DNA of 61,867 nt from an uncultured Veillonella sp. (GTDB lineage: Bacteria > Bacillota > Negativicutes > Veillonellales > Veillonellaceae), in contig CAAEOZ010000007.1 of NCBI GenBank assembly GCA_900757715.1, positions 1 to 61,867 of the forward strand. The letters are read 5' to 3'. Each line of letters opens with the position of its first letter. Position 1 is the stretch's first letter. Shown one piece after another: positions 1 to 9,188 of the stretch. The notes beneath the pieces were generated by a model. It did not search any database, was not told the DNA's origin, and saw nothing but the letters and a program-made list of their open reading frames with translations. Made by a program: the position numbers and the translations under genes.

Positions 1-50
1 AACATACGATTTTACAAATCTAATTTTCTTGGTGTTTCTTATATTTTAAA

Positions 51-95
51 GGGACTGTAACTAGAATGCGGTAAAACCGCATTCTGTTACAGCCC
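51..95. repeat. Palindromic hairpin element, copy 1 of a dispersed repeat
   Basis: A near-perfect inverted repeat pairs 51-72 with 76-95 around an AAA loop and one bulged T. Its right half (ACCGCATTCTGTTACAG) recurs in altered form at about 35,240-35,283 downstream of pckA. It may act as a transcription terminator on the left edge, but the T-run is poor. I infer a small dispersed palindrome used as a terminator. Confidence 0.5.
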
Positions 96-288
96 CTTCT
101 TTGTTCACTCTTGATGCGGCGAAATTACGCTAACTCGTTAATAGACATTCAGATTTGATGGAACTAATTCATAGGTACAGTTGGAAAAAGAACGATAACT
201 TTTTCGTCCCTTACTCATTTGATACAGTGAATTTTGTTTTATTGATTTATGAATAGACTCGATGGGACGAGTTCACAAATACAGTTAT

Positions 289-360
289 AAAAAGAGTGAT
301 GACTAACCAATTAGCGACTTAGCTCGCTTTGGAGCGTAGAGGTTAGTCATCACTCTTTTT
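289..360. terminator. Long perfect hairpin, unit B
   Basis: Arms 289-308 and 341-360 are perfectly complementary over 20 bp and close a 32-nt loop with an inner CGCT/AGCG stem. A-runs on the left and T-runs on the right would let it terminate transcription from both sides. The loop is almost identical to that of the hairpin at 481-554, while the stem differs. Confidence 0.65.
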
Positions 361-480
361 TACCTAAATGTAGTTATCTAACGGGGCCCATTAATTTCTC
401 TCCCCTCTTGATACAGCGAAATTATGATAACTCGTTAATGGACATTTAGATTTGATGGGACTAGTTCATAAGTACAGTAG

Positions 481-554
481 GAAAAAGGACGCTAACTAAC
501 CGATTAGCGACTTAGCTCGCTTTGGAGCGTAGAGGTTAGTTAGCGTCCTTTTTC
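481..554. terminator. Long perfect hairpin, unit C
   Basis: Arms 481-501 and 534-554 pair perfectly over 21 bp. The 32-nt loop differs from that at 309-340 by a single base. It lies 42 bp past the stop codon of the leftward carbonic anhydrase gene and is the likely terminator of that gene. Confidence 0.65.
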
Positions 555-596
555 ACCTAAATGTACAAATCAACTTGGGCCCCATCAAATCTCGGA

Positions 597-1142
597 TTAT
601 ATTTCGAGGTATCGGAATTCGCCTGTATCAGGATCCATCATGCCGCCATAGAACCCCATTCCTTTTGGAAATAGTGGATGGTGGCGTAGGAAGTTAACTG
701 TATAAATTACATTGTCTTCAGAAATATGAAATCTATCCATCCAATCGATAAGGCCTGGTTCAATCATGCGAATAGCATCTTCACTAATACCTTTCGCTTT
801 CATAGATTCCATAAAAGTAGTAGCAGAAAAGTCGATCATACCGCAGTTTTCATGACCGATGATTAGCACATCTTCAATTTCCATACCATAGGTAGCAACG
901 AGCAGACTTTGCACGATGTTATCGATAGGTTGTGTTACACTATTGCCTGCAGTTTTAATGACAATTATCTCTCCTCGATGAAAGCCTAGTGCTTCTTCTA
1001 GCATACCTACTAAGCGGGTATCCATACAGGTTACAATACCTAACTTTTTTGTAGGATGACTTGTTAATCCAGCCTTTGGTAACTCAGGATGATGTTTTAC
1101 ATAGTCTTTATTGGTTTCAATTATTTTTGCAATGTCAATCAT
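597..1142 (-). CDS. Beta-class carbonic anhydrase
   Basis: Predicted cytoplasmic zinc enzyme of 181 residues that interconverts CO2 and bicarbonate. Residues 36-43 carry the C-x-D-x-R signature (Cys39, Asp41, Arg43), and His97 and Cys100 in GHENCG complete the Cys2His zinc site with the Asp/Arg dyad. The length fits the short beta family that includes mycobacterial Rv1284. I chose the ATG at 1142 because GAGGG lies just upstream; a GTG four codons earlier overlaps that ribosome binding site. The gene is divergent from the YeiH-type gene and ends just before the hairpin repeats. Bicarbonate supply for carboxylation is an inference from the family. Confidence 0.88.
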   Translation of the reverse strand: MIDIAKIIETNKDYVKHHPELPKAGLTSHPTKKLGIVTCMDTRLVGMLEEALGFHRGEIIVIKTAGNSVTQPIDNIVQSLLVATYGMEIEDVLIIGHENCGMIDFSATTFMESMKAKGISEDAIRMIEPGLIDWMDRFHISEDNVIYTVNFLRHHPLFPKGMGFYGGMMDPDTGEFRYLEI

Positions 1143-1490
1143 AAGGGCCCTCACTTTATATACTCTATTTCCACCTGAAATAGATTCTATTCATTATATA
1201 CACCTTATTCATCATAAAACAAGTTAAATTTATCACTTATAAATAATTATTACAGCCTATCCAAACCACACAAAGTTCATTACTCAAGTAATAATTCTAT
1301 ACTCATAATCAATATTTATCTTCACAGTCCTCAATACCTTTACATTCACAAGAAATGAATATTCTGTATATTTCTTATATATGTGGTAGATTTAAAAACC
1401 CTTCCTATGGTACTATTAACACTATAGAAAGCAAACGCCACATGATACCGCATATGACGTGAACTGTATGTACAGTAAGGAGGTTTTATA
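1143..1490. other. Divergent intergenic region
   Basis: This AT-rich 348-bp stretch holds the promoters of two divergent genes. A 7-bp inverted repeat (CTATTTC at 1165-1171, GAAATAG at 1177-1183) lies about 25 bp upstream of the carbonic anhydrase start and could be an operator. A CTGTATGTACAG palindrome precedes the ribosome binding site of the rightward gene. No gene is seen. Confidence 0.4.
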
Positions 1491-2531
1491 ATGGGTATCA
1501 ATCAAAAAACGTTGCCAGGCATTTTACTCTGTGCCATTCTCGCTATTCCTTGTTGGTTGCTAGGACAGCAATTTCATCTAGTAGGTAGTCCAATCTTTGC
1601 CATTATTTTAGGTATAATTATCGGTTCTATCTTCACATCATGGAAACGGGAAAAAACAGGTGCTGGCATTGGGTTTACATCAAAAAAGATTTTACAATGG
1701 GCCGTTATTTTGTTGGGCTTTGGTCTTAACATTACACAGATTCTACATGTAGGTTGGATTTCTTTACCTGTCATCATTTCTACCATCGCTACATCGTTAA
1801 TCGTATCCTATGTTATTTATCGATTAACTCATATTGACTCTAACTCAGCAGTCCTCATCGGTGTTGGTTCATCCATTTGTGGTGGTTCTGCTATTGCTGC
1901 GGCGGCTCCAGTTATTAAAGCAGAGGATCATGATATTGCACAAGCAATCTCTGTTGTATTCTTTTTCAATGTAGTAGCCGCCTTTGTATTTCCTCAATTA
2001 GGTGACGCTATTGGACTCTCTAACATGGGCTTTGGATTGTTCGCTGGTACTGCAGTTAACGATACTTCTTCTGTAACAGCAACAGCTGCTGTATGGGATA
2101 GTATGAAAGGTACTGGCACACAAGTTCTGGAATATGCTACTATCGTAAAGCTAACACGTACCCTAGCTATCATTCCTATATGCTTAGGTCTTGCTAGTTA
2201 CCAAGTATACAAAGCTAAGAAAAATGCCTCTCAAACAGATGGCGCAAATGTTAGTATTGCTAAAATTTTTCCAAGATTTGTTTTATACTTTGTACTTTGC
2301 TCCCTTGTCACAACAGCATTATCCTATGCTAATGTAGATATTCAATTCTTGAGTATCTTCAAAACAATTTCCAAATACTTTATTACAATGGCCATGGTAG
2401 CAATTGGCCTTAATACAAATATTGTAAAATTATTAAAATCCGGTGGCTCAGCCCTTGCCTTAGGAGCTTGTTGCTGGATTGCTATCTCCGCTGTAAGCCT
2501 TATGGCACAACATATGATAGGTTTATGGTAG
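1491..2531 (+). CDS. YeiH/UPF0324-family inner-membrane protein
   Basis: Integral membrane protein of 346 residues with about ten hydrophobic segments, beginning with two close helices near residues 8-50. The family (Cons_hypoth698) is often annotated as a putative sulfate exporter, but the substrate is not established. The glycine/alanine-rich GVGSSICGGSAIAAAAP stretch near residue 125 is typical of it. A strong AAGGAGG site sits 7 bp before the ATG. The gene is read on its own toward a short hairpin at 2589-2608. Family call is firm; transported substrate is unknown. Confidence 0.8.
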   Translation: MGINQKTLPGILLCAILAIPCWLLGQQFHLVGSPIFAIILGIIIGSIFTSWKREKTGAGIGFTSKKILQWAVILLGFGLNITQILHVGWISLPVIISTIATSLIVSYVIYRLTHIDSNSAVLIGVGSSICGGSAIAAAAPVIKAEDHDIAQAISVVFFFNVVAAFVFPQLGDAIGLSNMGFGLFAGTAVNDTSSVTATAAVWDSMKGTGTQVLEYATIVKLTRTLAIIPICLGLASYQVYKAKKNASQTDGANVSIAKIFPRFVLYFVLCSLVTTALSYANVDIQFLSIFKTISKYFITMAMVAIGLNTNIVKLLKSGGSALALGACCWIAISAVSLMAQHMIGLW

Positions 2532-2588
2532 AAAATATACAGATATTGTATATTATGTTATAATTATATATGAATAGAATAGTAAGGA

Positions 2589-2610
2589 CCCCTCCAGTAA
2601 TGGAGGGGTT
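2589..2610 (+). terminator. Short GC-rich hairpin after the YeiH-type gene
   Basis: CCCCTCCA and TGGAGGGG form an 8-bp stem with a 4-nt loop, followed by only two or three T residues. It lies 57 bp after the upstream stop codon and 57 bp before the LysE-type start. The weak T-run suggests partial termination, so some read-through into the exporter gene is possible. Confidence 0.5.
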
Positions 2611-2666
2611 TCGTGCTACTATTCACCTTATTAGTACTTTATCATACCATAGTCAGGAGGGTTAAT

Positions 2667-3281
2667 ATGTACTTCTTACAAGGACTTCTTGTCGGCCTCG
2701 CTACGTTTGCCCCTGTTGGCATGCAAAACCTCTTCATTATTAATACGGCCTTGGTGCAACCTGTTCGCCGTATTATATTGACGCTGATCATACTAGCGTT
2801 TTTTGACATGAGTTTAAGTGCTGCCGCCTTCTATGGTATTGGTACCATTCTTGAAATGTGGCCACTCACAAAACTCATAGTTCTCATCTTTGGAGGACTC
2901 CTCATTGTATATATGGGTTTTAATATATTTAAAACTCAACCAGACATACGCAACGTAGACACGCATATTCCAATTAGGAAAATTATTGTCTCAGCCATCG
3001 CTGTATCATGGGGCAATCCACAAGCCATTCTAGATGCGACAATGATGCTCGGTGCTTTTCAGGCTAATATTCCAAAAGAAAACATCTACCACTTCTTCTC
3101 TGGTTTCTTGGTAATGACACCTATTTGGTTTGGATCTCTAGCTACCACAATGCATCTTCTAGCTAAAAAAATTAAGATTACTCATATGGCATGGATTAAC
3201 CGTTTCTGTGGTTCGGTTCTCGTCATTTACGGTATCAAGCTATGTATTGATGGCCTCATGATGTTAAAAGACTTTTTGTAA
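2667..3281 (+). CDS. LysE/ArgO-family amino-acid exporter
   Basis: Six-helix inner-membrane exporter of 204 residues, the usual length of the family. The N-terminal pattern G-L-L-V-G-x-x-T-F-A-P-V-G-x-Q-N and the SWGNPQAILDA motif near residue 118 are typical of LysE/ArgO proteins that expel basic amino acids. I chose the ATG at 2667 because CAGGAGGG lies 7 bp upstream; an earlier GTG at 2613 would add 18 residues and lacks a ribosome binding site. The convergent LysR gene is a tempting regulator by analogy with LysE/LysG and ArgO/ArgP, but those pairs are normally divergent, so the link is weak. Confidence 0.82.
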   Translation: MYFLQGLLVGLATFAPVGMQNLFIINTALVQPVRRIILTLIILAFFDMSLSAAAFYGIGTILEMWPLTKLIVLIFGGLLIVYMGFNIFKTQPDIRNVDTHIPIRKIIVSAIAVSWGNPQAILDATMMLGAFQANIPKENIYHFFSGFLVMTPIWFGSLATTMHLLAKKIKITHMAWINRFCGSVLVIYGIKLCIDGLMMLKDFL

Positions 3282-3372
3282 GGCTATACTCATAGATACA
3301 AAAAAAATTTAAATTTCTAATACTATCATAACTATATAAGGAAAATACAAATAGACGATGTGCAGAAAAAGA

Positions 3373-3406
3373 AAAAAGTCGTTAGCAAATTGCTAACGGC
3401 TTTTTC
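3373..3406. terminator. Bidirectional terminator
   Basis: CGTTAGC/GCTAACG stem flanked by A6 on the left and T5 on the right, between the convergent LysE-type and LysR genes. It can serve both. Confidence 0.85.
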
Positions 3407-3420
3407 ATTTATAATCTCAT

Positions 3421-4305
3421 TTATAATTTTTCAAGTACCTGCTGGAACATATCTCTGAGTGCTACAATATATGAATTATTTTGATTTCGTTGAGATATAA
3501 AGTAGTAGTGGCGTTCCATAGGTTTACCATGATTCATCAGTCCCTTACGTTCGATACCTGGCATAGGATCTGTTAAATATTTAAAACAATCTAATAGTAA
3601 TAGCCCTTGCTGCCCTGCAACTAAGTATCGTGCTTCTTCTAACGTACGAGCATAAGCGAAGGCGCCATTATAACCTATGGCTTTGCGATAGTGTTCTTCT
3701 TCAGATAAGGTATATTTCCCACGACACAATAAAATAAGTGGTAAATCATCGATATGCTTTAGTTCTACACAGTCTTCATTAGTATATCCTTGTGGTACCT
3801 CAATAAATGTAGTGGCTTTATCAATTAAATGACTTTCAAAATCATCAGATAAAATTTGCCATTGATCATTAAATACTACATCTACACGACGATCACTGAG
3901 CATGCCATATAGCTCTTCATGACTACCGCTGTACATACGAATATCTAAATTTTTATAACGCTTTGCCATGTGAATCACCGTTTGCTGCATAGCAATTCCA
4001 CTGTAACGATTCAAATAACCAATGCGCAAACTCACACGTGCATCTGTACCGATACGCGTCGTTTCTACCTTAATATCATGAAACCGTTCTAATAGTTTTT
4101 TCCCAGATCGATATAAATATTGTCCTGCTAGTGTTAGATGAAAGCTTCGTTTTTCTCGAACCATTAGTTCAACACCAAGACTAGTTTCAAGAGCTTTAAT
4201 TTGCTGAGATATAGCAGATTGAGATACATATTGCTCTGTTGCAGCTTGTGTAAAACTGTTGTTATCTACTACACACACAAAATACTCTAATTGTTTTAAT
4301 AACAT
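3421..4305 (-). CDS. LysR-family transcriptional regulator
   Basis: A 294-residue cytoplasmic regulator. The N-terminal winged helix-turn-helix (residues 1-60) has the family signature with SFTQAATEQYVSQSAISQQI as the helix-turn-helix core. It is followed by a linker helix and a periplasmic-binding-protein-like effector domain from about residue 90. It is convergent with the LysE-type gene and downstream of the MFS gene on the same strand (183 bp away). Its effector and targets cannot be read from the sequence. The Shine-Dalgarno site is weak (GAGAG). Confidence 0.85.
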   Translation of the reverse strand: MLLKQLEYFVCVVDNNSFTQAATEQYVSQSAISQQIKALETSLGVELMVREKRSFHLTLAGQYLYRSGKKLLERFHDIKVETTRIGTDARVSLRIGYLNRYSGIAMQQTVIHMAKRYKNLDIRMYSGSHEELYGMLSDRRVDVVFNDQWQILSDDFESHLIDKATTFIEVPQGYTNEDCVELKHIDDLPLILLCRGKYTLSEEEHYRKAIGYNGAFAYARTLEEARYLVAGQQGLLLLDCFKYLTDPMPGIERKGLMNHGKPMERHYYFISQRNQNNSYIVALRDMFQQVLEKL

Positions 4306-4488
4306 AACGATGCACTCTCATCTCTCTTGCAGATTAGACAGCTCAATATCTTTGAAACATTTCGCAACATACGGCCCCATATTGGAGTTTGCCATACGTT
4401 TTCTCTACATAGTATTTATAGATTCTATACATACTATACATACTACTAAATATATTTAACTATGTCTAAAACGGTGAAAGAAAATCAG

Positions 4489-5694
4489 CTATGCCGATTG
4501 ACTTTCACTGGGAATAATTAAACTGCGATAAATAAACAGCGCCGCTACAAAGAATATAGCTGCTGTAGACCAAAAGACCGCCCCGTACCCAAAGGCACGA
4601 GCAATCATGCCACTAAGGACAGGCCCCAATACATTTCCCATCATGGCCACACTAGACACCGCACCAAACACGATACCTCGTCGCTCAATAGGAACCGCCT
4701 TGGATATGAGCGTATTAGCAATCGGTGTAATAAAACCCATGAAGAATCCTGCAATGGCACGGAATATGCCAAGGCCCCATATACTAGGCATTATATATTG
4801 AAGTATAAACAAAGTCCCTACAGCCCATGTAGCAGTAAAAACAATACGAGGCATGGTTAAACGTTCTGTTATCTTACCAATGGAGATTGAAGCTAAAGCA
4901 CTAAACAAACCGGCGCCAAAGATGATTATACCAACAATAGTGGCTACAAATTCATCATTCATATGCATATAGTGCTTAATGTATAGTGGTAAAATGGGAC
5001 CAATACCAGTAATACCAAAATTACATAAGAACAATAGCCCTACCAAGAGGCGAACTCGAGGTATGACCAAAAAGGATTTAATTAGAGACAGCTGCGACTC
5101 TCTAGCATCTACCTTATGCTCAAACTGTAGATTAGGCATGAATAGATAAATTCCCAACATACAAAGCCCTGTTAAGGCTGAGAACATAACAAATGGTGCA
5201 CGATAACCTAATAAGTCCGCCACCAAACCACCCATGAGTGGTCCAAAAACGAGGCCCATAACCATGGAGGCTTGATATAAGCCCATTGCCCAAGGTACCT
5301 TATTTTCAGGGGTTACGAGAATAATAATAGCCAATCCTATTGGAACATAGCCCCCTACCACACCTTGCAATATACGTAACATTAATAACTGCCATGGTGT
5401 TTGTGTAAAAGCACAGGCACCAACAGTCACCATCAGGGTAAACAAGATGAACATCATTACCTTACGAGGACCAAGCTGATTAGCCTTACGCGACCAATAG
5501 GGTGCACTCAGTGCCACCATACAAGGCGTTACACCTGATACAAGACCTGCCCACATGGCGGCTTCTCCTGGATCATGAAGACCTAGCTCAGCTAAAAATA
5601 ACGGAAGAAAGGATAATACACCAATAATTGTTATACCCCCACCAACCTGTATAGTACAGATTAGGTATATAATTCGTTTCCAAGAAGAATCCAT
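4489..5694 (-). CDS. Major facilitator superfamily drug efflux protein (DHA1-like)
   Basis: Twelve-helix inner-membrane transporter of 401 residues, typical for the DHA1 drug:proton antiporter group. The first half has the loop 2-3 motif as PYWSRKANQLGPRKVM near residue 65 and a motif-C-like GLVFGPLMGG near residue 148, which marks antiporters. A duplicate gate motif lies in the second half. The start has AAGGA 7 bp upstream. It is monocistronic or co-transcribed with the LysR gene downstream. Substrate is unknown. Confidence 0.8.
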   Translation of the reverse strand: MDSSWKRIIYLICTIQVGGGITIIGVLSFLPLFLAELGLHDPGEAAMWAGLVSGVTPCMVALSAPYWSRKANQLGPRKVMMFILFTLMVTVGACAFTQTPWQLLMLRILQGVVGGYVPIGLAIIILVTPENKVPWAMGLYQASMVMGLVFGPLMGGLVADLLGYRAPFVMFSALTGLCMLGIYLFMPNLQFEHKVDARESQLSLIKSFLVIPRVRLLVGLLFLCNFGITGIGPILPLYIKHYMHMNDEFVATIVGIIIFGAGLFSALASISIGKITERLTMPRIVFTATWAVGTLFILQYIMPSIWGLGIFRAIAGFFMGFITPIANTLISKAVPIERRGIVFGAVSSVAMMGNVLGPVLSGMIARAFGYGAVFWSTAAIFFVAALFIYRSLIIPSESQSA

Positions 5695-5889
5695 AATATC
5701 CTTCTTTCTTATTTGAAATTACCTATAAAGGTAGTAATATACATATCGATATGAGCTAAAGAATACTATAATACAAAAGAAATGTTTATAGAACAGATTT
5801 TTATTCTTACCTCAAAAGAATGCAACAGCATATATTTACATAAATCCATAGAATATATACTTATAATTCTATTGTATCGCAAACAACCT

Positions 5890-5936
5890 AAAAAGACCAT
5901 CGCTTATACCCATAAGGGTCAGCGATGGTCTTTTTT
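5890..5936. terminator. Bidirectional terminator
   Basis: A 15-bp stem (AAAAAGACCATCGCT and its complement) with an inner ACCC/GGGT hairpin and T6 on the right. It closes the leftward ferric-reductase-like gene that ends at 5986. Confidence 0.85.
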
Positions 5937-5985
5937 ATCGTGTGATTCTCCTACTTTTACCAAAGAAAGAGATGCCTACGATATA

Positions 5986-6591
<606 letters not shown>

Positions 6592-6714
6592 AATAAACCT
6601 CTCTATGTCTTATATATACAATCTACAAGTATACATCTAGTTTGGCCTAATGTAGCATGCTAATAAAACACTCTCACCCTATAGCATTCTACTTAGAACT
6701 AATTACTGATTAAA

Positions 6715-7986
6715 TTAGAATTTAAAGTTAAGATCCGCACGATAGTAATCATTTACGTGATTACCCTCTTGTGTTTTAGCATTGAAACCGTAGTATGCAT
6801 TAATGCCGATATTTTTCTCTGGTGCGTAGGATGCACCTAATTGCCATGCTTTATAACCTTCATACCGTGTTTTCTTTAATAAATCATTAGATTCATATTT
6901 TTGTGTTTTAAATACAGGTGCATTCTTAGCTTGATCAAAGTAATCTAATCGGATAGCCCAAGAGTTCTTCTTATTAATTTTATAGTCGCCCCATTTAACG
7001 CCAACGTTCCAAATATCGGAATCACTCAAGCCAGATGCTTTTACCCACTCGCCATCAATACCAAATTTACCAATATTATACTTAGCATTAAATCCATATA
7101 CATTATCGAATTCGTTATTTTTCTTGCCATTACCCATACGTACATTCGTTGTACCTACATGAGCAAACATACCACCAAAACCAAAGCGATCATTAACAGC
7201 TACATTAGCATTGATAAGACCTACATCACCATTATCAGCTTTACTAGTCTTAGCAAAACGACCTGCTGTCATGTAACCATAAGCGCCATTTAATGTAACT
7301 TTATCACCAAGCTTAGCTGTAGCGCCTACCCCATCAAAGTTAGAGCTATAAATCAAGCCACCACCAAATTTTTGAGTATAGCGACCCGCATCGACCACAA
7401 CATTTTTACCGAATTTGTGCTCTACATATGCTAAATCCCAATTAGCTTGTGCCTCTTTAGAGCTATCACCTAGTTCAATAGAGCCTGTTGTAATACGTGC
7501 TTTAACAGATGTATTTTTATTAACCTTTGCATCAAGACCTAAACGTACACGAGCTGTGATTTTATCTTCGTAATCATAACCATCGATACCCTCTTTACCG
7601 ATATAGTTGATACGAGCATCACCAGTAACTTTGACATTGCCTACTTGATCTTCCAATTTAGCTACACGCACACCGAGTGTATTCAATTCATTGGAAAACT
7701 CATCAGCTAAGCGATTCAACATAGCTTGTTGTTCTGCATTAGCACGGTCTTGGTTAGCCATACCTTTCGCAATCATTTGAGCCATTTCATAACGAGTAAT
7801 GTTATTTTGGCCTTTGAAAGTACCATCAGGATATCCATTGATAATACCAGCTGTAGCTAATTGATCTACAGCTTGGTAAGCCCAGCTATCGGACGGAACA
7901 TCGGAAAATGGGTTAACAGCAAAAGCTGTAGCCACACCCATCATGGCTGCTACTGCAAAAGCACTAGTCATTTTACGTTTAATCAT
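6715..7986 (-). CDS. SLH-domain outer-membrane porin, OmpM/Mep45 type
   Basis: Outer-membrane protein of 423 residues. Residues 1-23 are a signal peptide ending AFA. Residues 26-76 form one SLH domain (FSDVPSDSWAYQAV...GYPDGTFKG...ITRYEMA), which in Negativicutes grips polyamine-modified peptidoglycan. Residues 78-116 look like a coiled coil, and the rest alternates like a beta-barrel ending in the aromatic FNFKF. The ATG at 7986 with GTGAGG upstream is preferred to a GTG at 7998 that lies inside that site. A Fur-like box lies about 60-80 bp upstream. General permeability plus outer-membrane tethering is known for the family; iron regulation is inferred. Confidence 0.9.
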   Translation of the reverse strand: MIKRKMTSAFAVAAMMGVATAFAVNPFSDVPSDSWAYQAVDQLATAGIINGYPDGTFKGQNNITRYEMAQMIAKGMANQDRANAEQQAMLNRLADEFSNELNTLGVRVAKLEDQVGNVKVTGDARINYIGKEGIDGYDYEDKITARVRLGLDAKVNKNTSVKARITTGSIELGDSSKEAQANWDLAYVEHKFGKNVVVDAGRYTQKFGGGLIYSSNFDGVGATAKLGDKVTLNGAYGYMTAGRFAKTSKADNGDVGLINANVAVNDRFGFGGMFAHVGTTNVRMGNGKKNNEFDNVYGFNAKYNIGKFGIDGEWVKASGLSDSDIWNVGVKWGDYKINKKNSWAIRLDYFDQAKNAPVFKTQKYESNDLLKKTRYEGYKAWQLGASYAPEKNIGINAYYGFNAKTQEGNHVNDYYRADLNFKF

Positions 7987-8044
7987 GATAAACCTCACAC
8001 AATAAAATAAGAAAGAATAAAATGAGTAGACAATGAATATATGA

Positions 8045-8063
8045 AGTTCATTATCATTATCAC
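8045..8063 (-). promoter_or_regulatory. Fur-box-like site upstream of the SLH porin
   Basis: Read leftward, the 19 bases from 8063 begin GATAATGATAAT, identical to the first 12 of the classical Fur consensus, and about 15 of 19 positions match. The site is 59-77 bp upstream of the porin ATG, where an operator would be expected. Binding is inferred. Confidence 0.55.
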
Positions 8064-8192
8064 ATGTAACATAAAAATAATAACAACTTTCATTAATTGA
8101 GTAAAGAGAAAATGTATATCAATCTCACAATTATATATACCTTTGACTAATAATATGCCCTATTTAATTTCCTAAATAATAAAAATATAACG

Positions 8193-8226
8193 AAAAAATC
8201 CCTTCTGTTTAACACAGAAGGGATTT
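8193..8226 (-). terminator. Terminator of ferric-reductase-like gene B
   Basis: AATCCCTTCTGT/ACAGAAGGGATT stem with a 5-nt loop and a T6 run in the leftward direction, just past the stop at 8239. Confidence 0.85.
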
Positions 8227-8238
8227 GTATGTATCTTA

Positions 8239-8841
8239 TTATCTCTTTTTAAACATCAAGTAGATACAGTAGATAACAAGGCCGTACGTGATAATATCAA
8301 ATACTTGTAAGAATGGTACCATTTTGGAAATGCGATTAAAACCATGAATATGGATATCTGCAGCAACTAATGCTACAAGATTTAAGCGATGAAGCCAAAT
8401 GCCCACATTACGACCAGAAGGTGTAACTTTTCTAAGTTTTGGAGTTAAGAACGCAAGGCCAGAAATTGTGCCAATACCAAAGGAAGTAAGTGCCACATAG
8501 CCACCCCACCAACCGAGGATGGATTTAGCTGCTTTACCAAAATAGAGATATAAATGAAACCCAATAACAGCTACAGATGCAATACCTAGTGCACGGTGAA
8601 TCTTGAACATTTCACCCAAATTATAACGGCTTGTAAACCATTTAGGTCTAGTTGCCAAATAAGTCATAACAATCCAGGCACACCAAGGTACAAGACCTGT
8701 ATAGACTTTATAGTTACCAAAAGCACGCCCACTTTCAATGTAGCCCCATTCCAATAAACCGATCATAATTAATGCAAAGATCGTAATCCATATAAAGATA
8801 TGGTAAATACTCTTATACTGTTTTGTTTCCACTTGATTCAT
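8239..8841 (-). CDS. Ferric-reductase-like transmembrane heme b protein, paralogue B
   Basis: A 200-residue membrane protein, paralogous along its full length to the product of 5986-6591. His82, His96, His151, His164 and His166 are at the equivalent positions, so both copies can probably bind two hemes. The reading direction, the AGAGAGGTTTA ribosome binding region and the RISKMVPFL C-terminal block are also kept. A terminator separates it from the porin gene, so it is transcribed on its own. The paralogue pair around the porin suggests duplication with retained function. Confidence 0.72.
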   Translation of the reverse strand: MNQVETKQYKSIYHIFIWITIFALIMIGLLEWGYIESGRAFGNYKVYTGLVPWCAWIVMTYLATRPKWFTSRYNLGEMFKIHRALGIASVAVIGFHLYLYFGKAAKSILGWWGGYVALTSFGIGTISGLAFLTPKLRKVTPSGRNVGIWLHRLNLVALVAADIHIHGFNRISKMVPFLQVFDIITYGLVIYCIYLMFKKR

Positions 8842-9188
8842 TGTAAACCTCTCTAAAATAATACCTATAATATCTAATTTACTTAATATATTTTATCATT
8901 TAAATCGAAATCTGTAGATTACTTATATTAGATAGGTAGTATTTATTATAAGAATAATTCTAAATTAGAATATGATTCGACTTGAATTGTAATACTATAT
9001 ACAGCAACCCCATATAGTATCATTAGTATTTTGATTATCATTAGTATTTTGATTTAGCTTAGAACAAAAAAATAACATACTCAAACAAAAAGCCCCTTGT
9101 ACTAGTCAGCATAAGCTTTCACCAATACAAGGGGCTAAGGATTAATTTGTCATATTATAAAGAGCATGCAAATCAATCATCATCCTAA
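8842..9188. other. Intergenic region with a tandem 18-bp duplication
   Basis: Between the nar operon end and the ferric-reductase-like gene. It holds an 18-bp direct repeat in tandem (9019-9036 and 9037-9054), an inverted repeat ATACTATAT/ATATAGTAT (8992-9000 and 9012-9020), and the nar terminator at 9087-9136. The remaining bases should contain the promoter of the gene at 8239-8841. No ORF is supported. Confidence 0.5.
9087..9136 (-). terminator. Terminator of the narGHJI operon
   Basis: AGCCCCTTGTA (9091-9101) pairs with TACAAGGGGCT (9126-9136). A TTTTTG run follows in the leftward direction, 53 bp past the narI stop. Confidence 0.88.

Larger units (their letters stand above)
109..590. repeat. 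Three degenerate tandem units of about 145 bp, two ending in long hairpins
   Basis: Unit A starts near 109, unit B near 211 and unit C near 404. They share blocks such as TTGATacaGcGAAaTT, a TTGATGGGACtaGTTCA-type segment and ACAGT followed by an A-rich stem. B and C both continue into ACCTAAATGTA and a GGGCCCAT block. Unit A has lost the long hairpin and keeps only GAAAAAG/CTTTTTC. No ORF with a ribosome binding site is seen, so this gene-free stretch downstream of the carbonic anhydrase gene appears to consist of repeats only. Confidence 0.7.

Noticed and set aside
289..554. CRISPR-like array
   Set aside because: Only two or three units of about 145 bp with imperfect identity and long hairpins; no regular short repeats with unique spacers and no cas genes.
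1471..1482. LexA box CTGTATGTACAG before the YeiH-type gene
   Set aside because: The half-site spacing does not fit the LexA consensus (CTG-N10-CAG) or the Gram-positive LexA motif.
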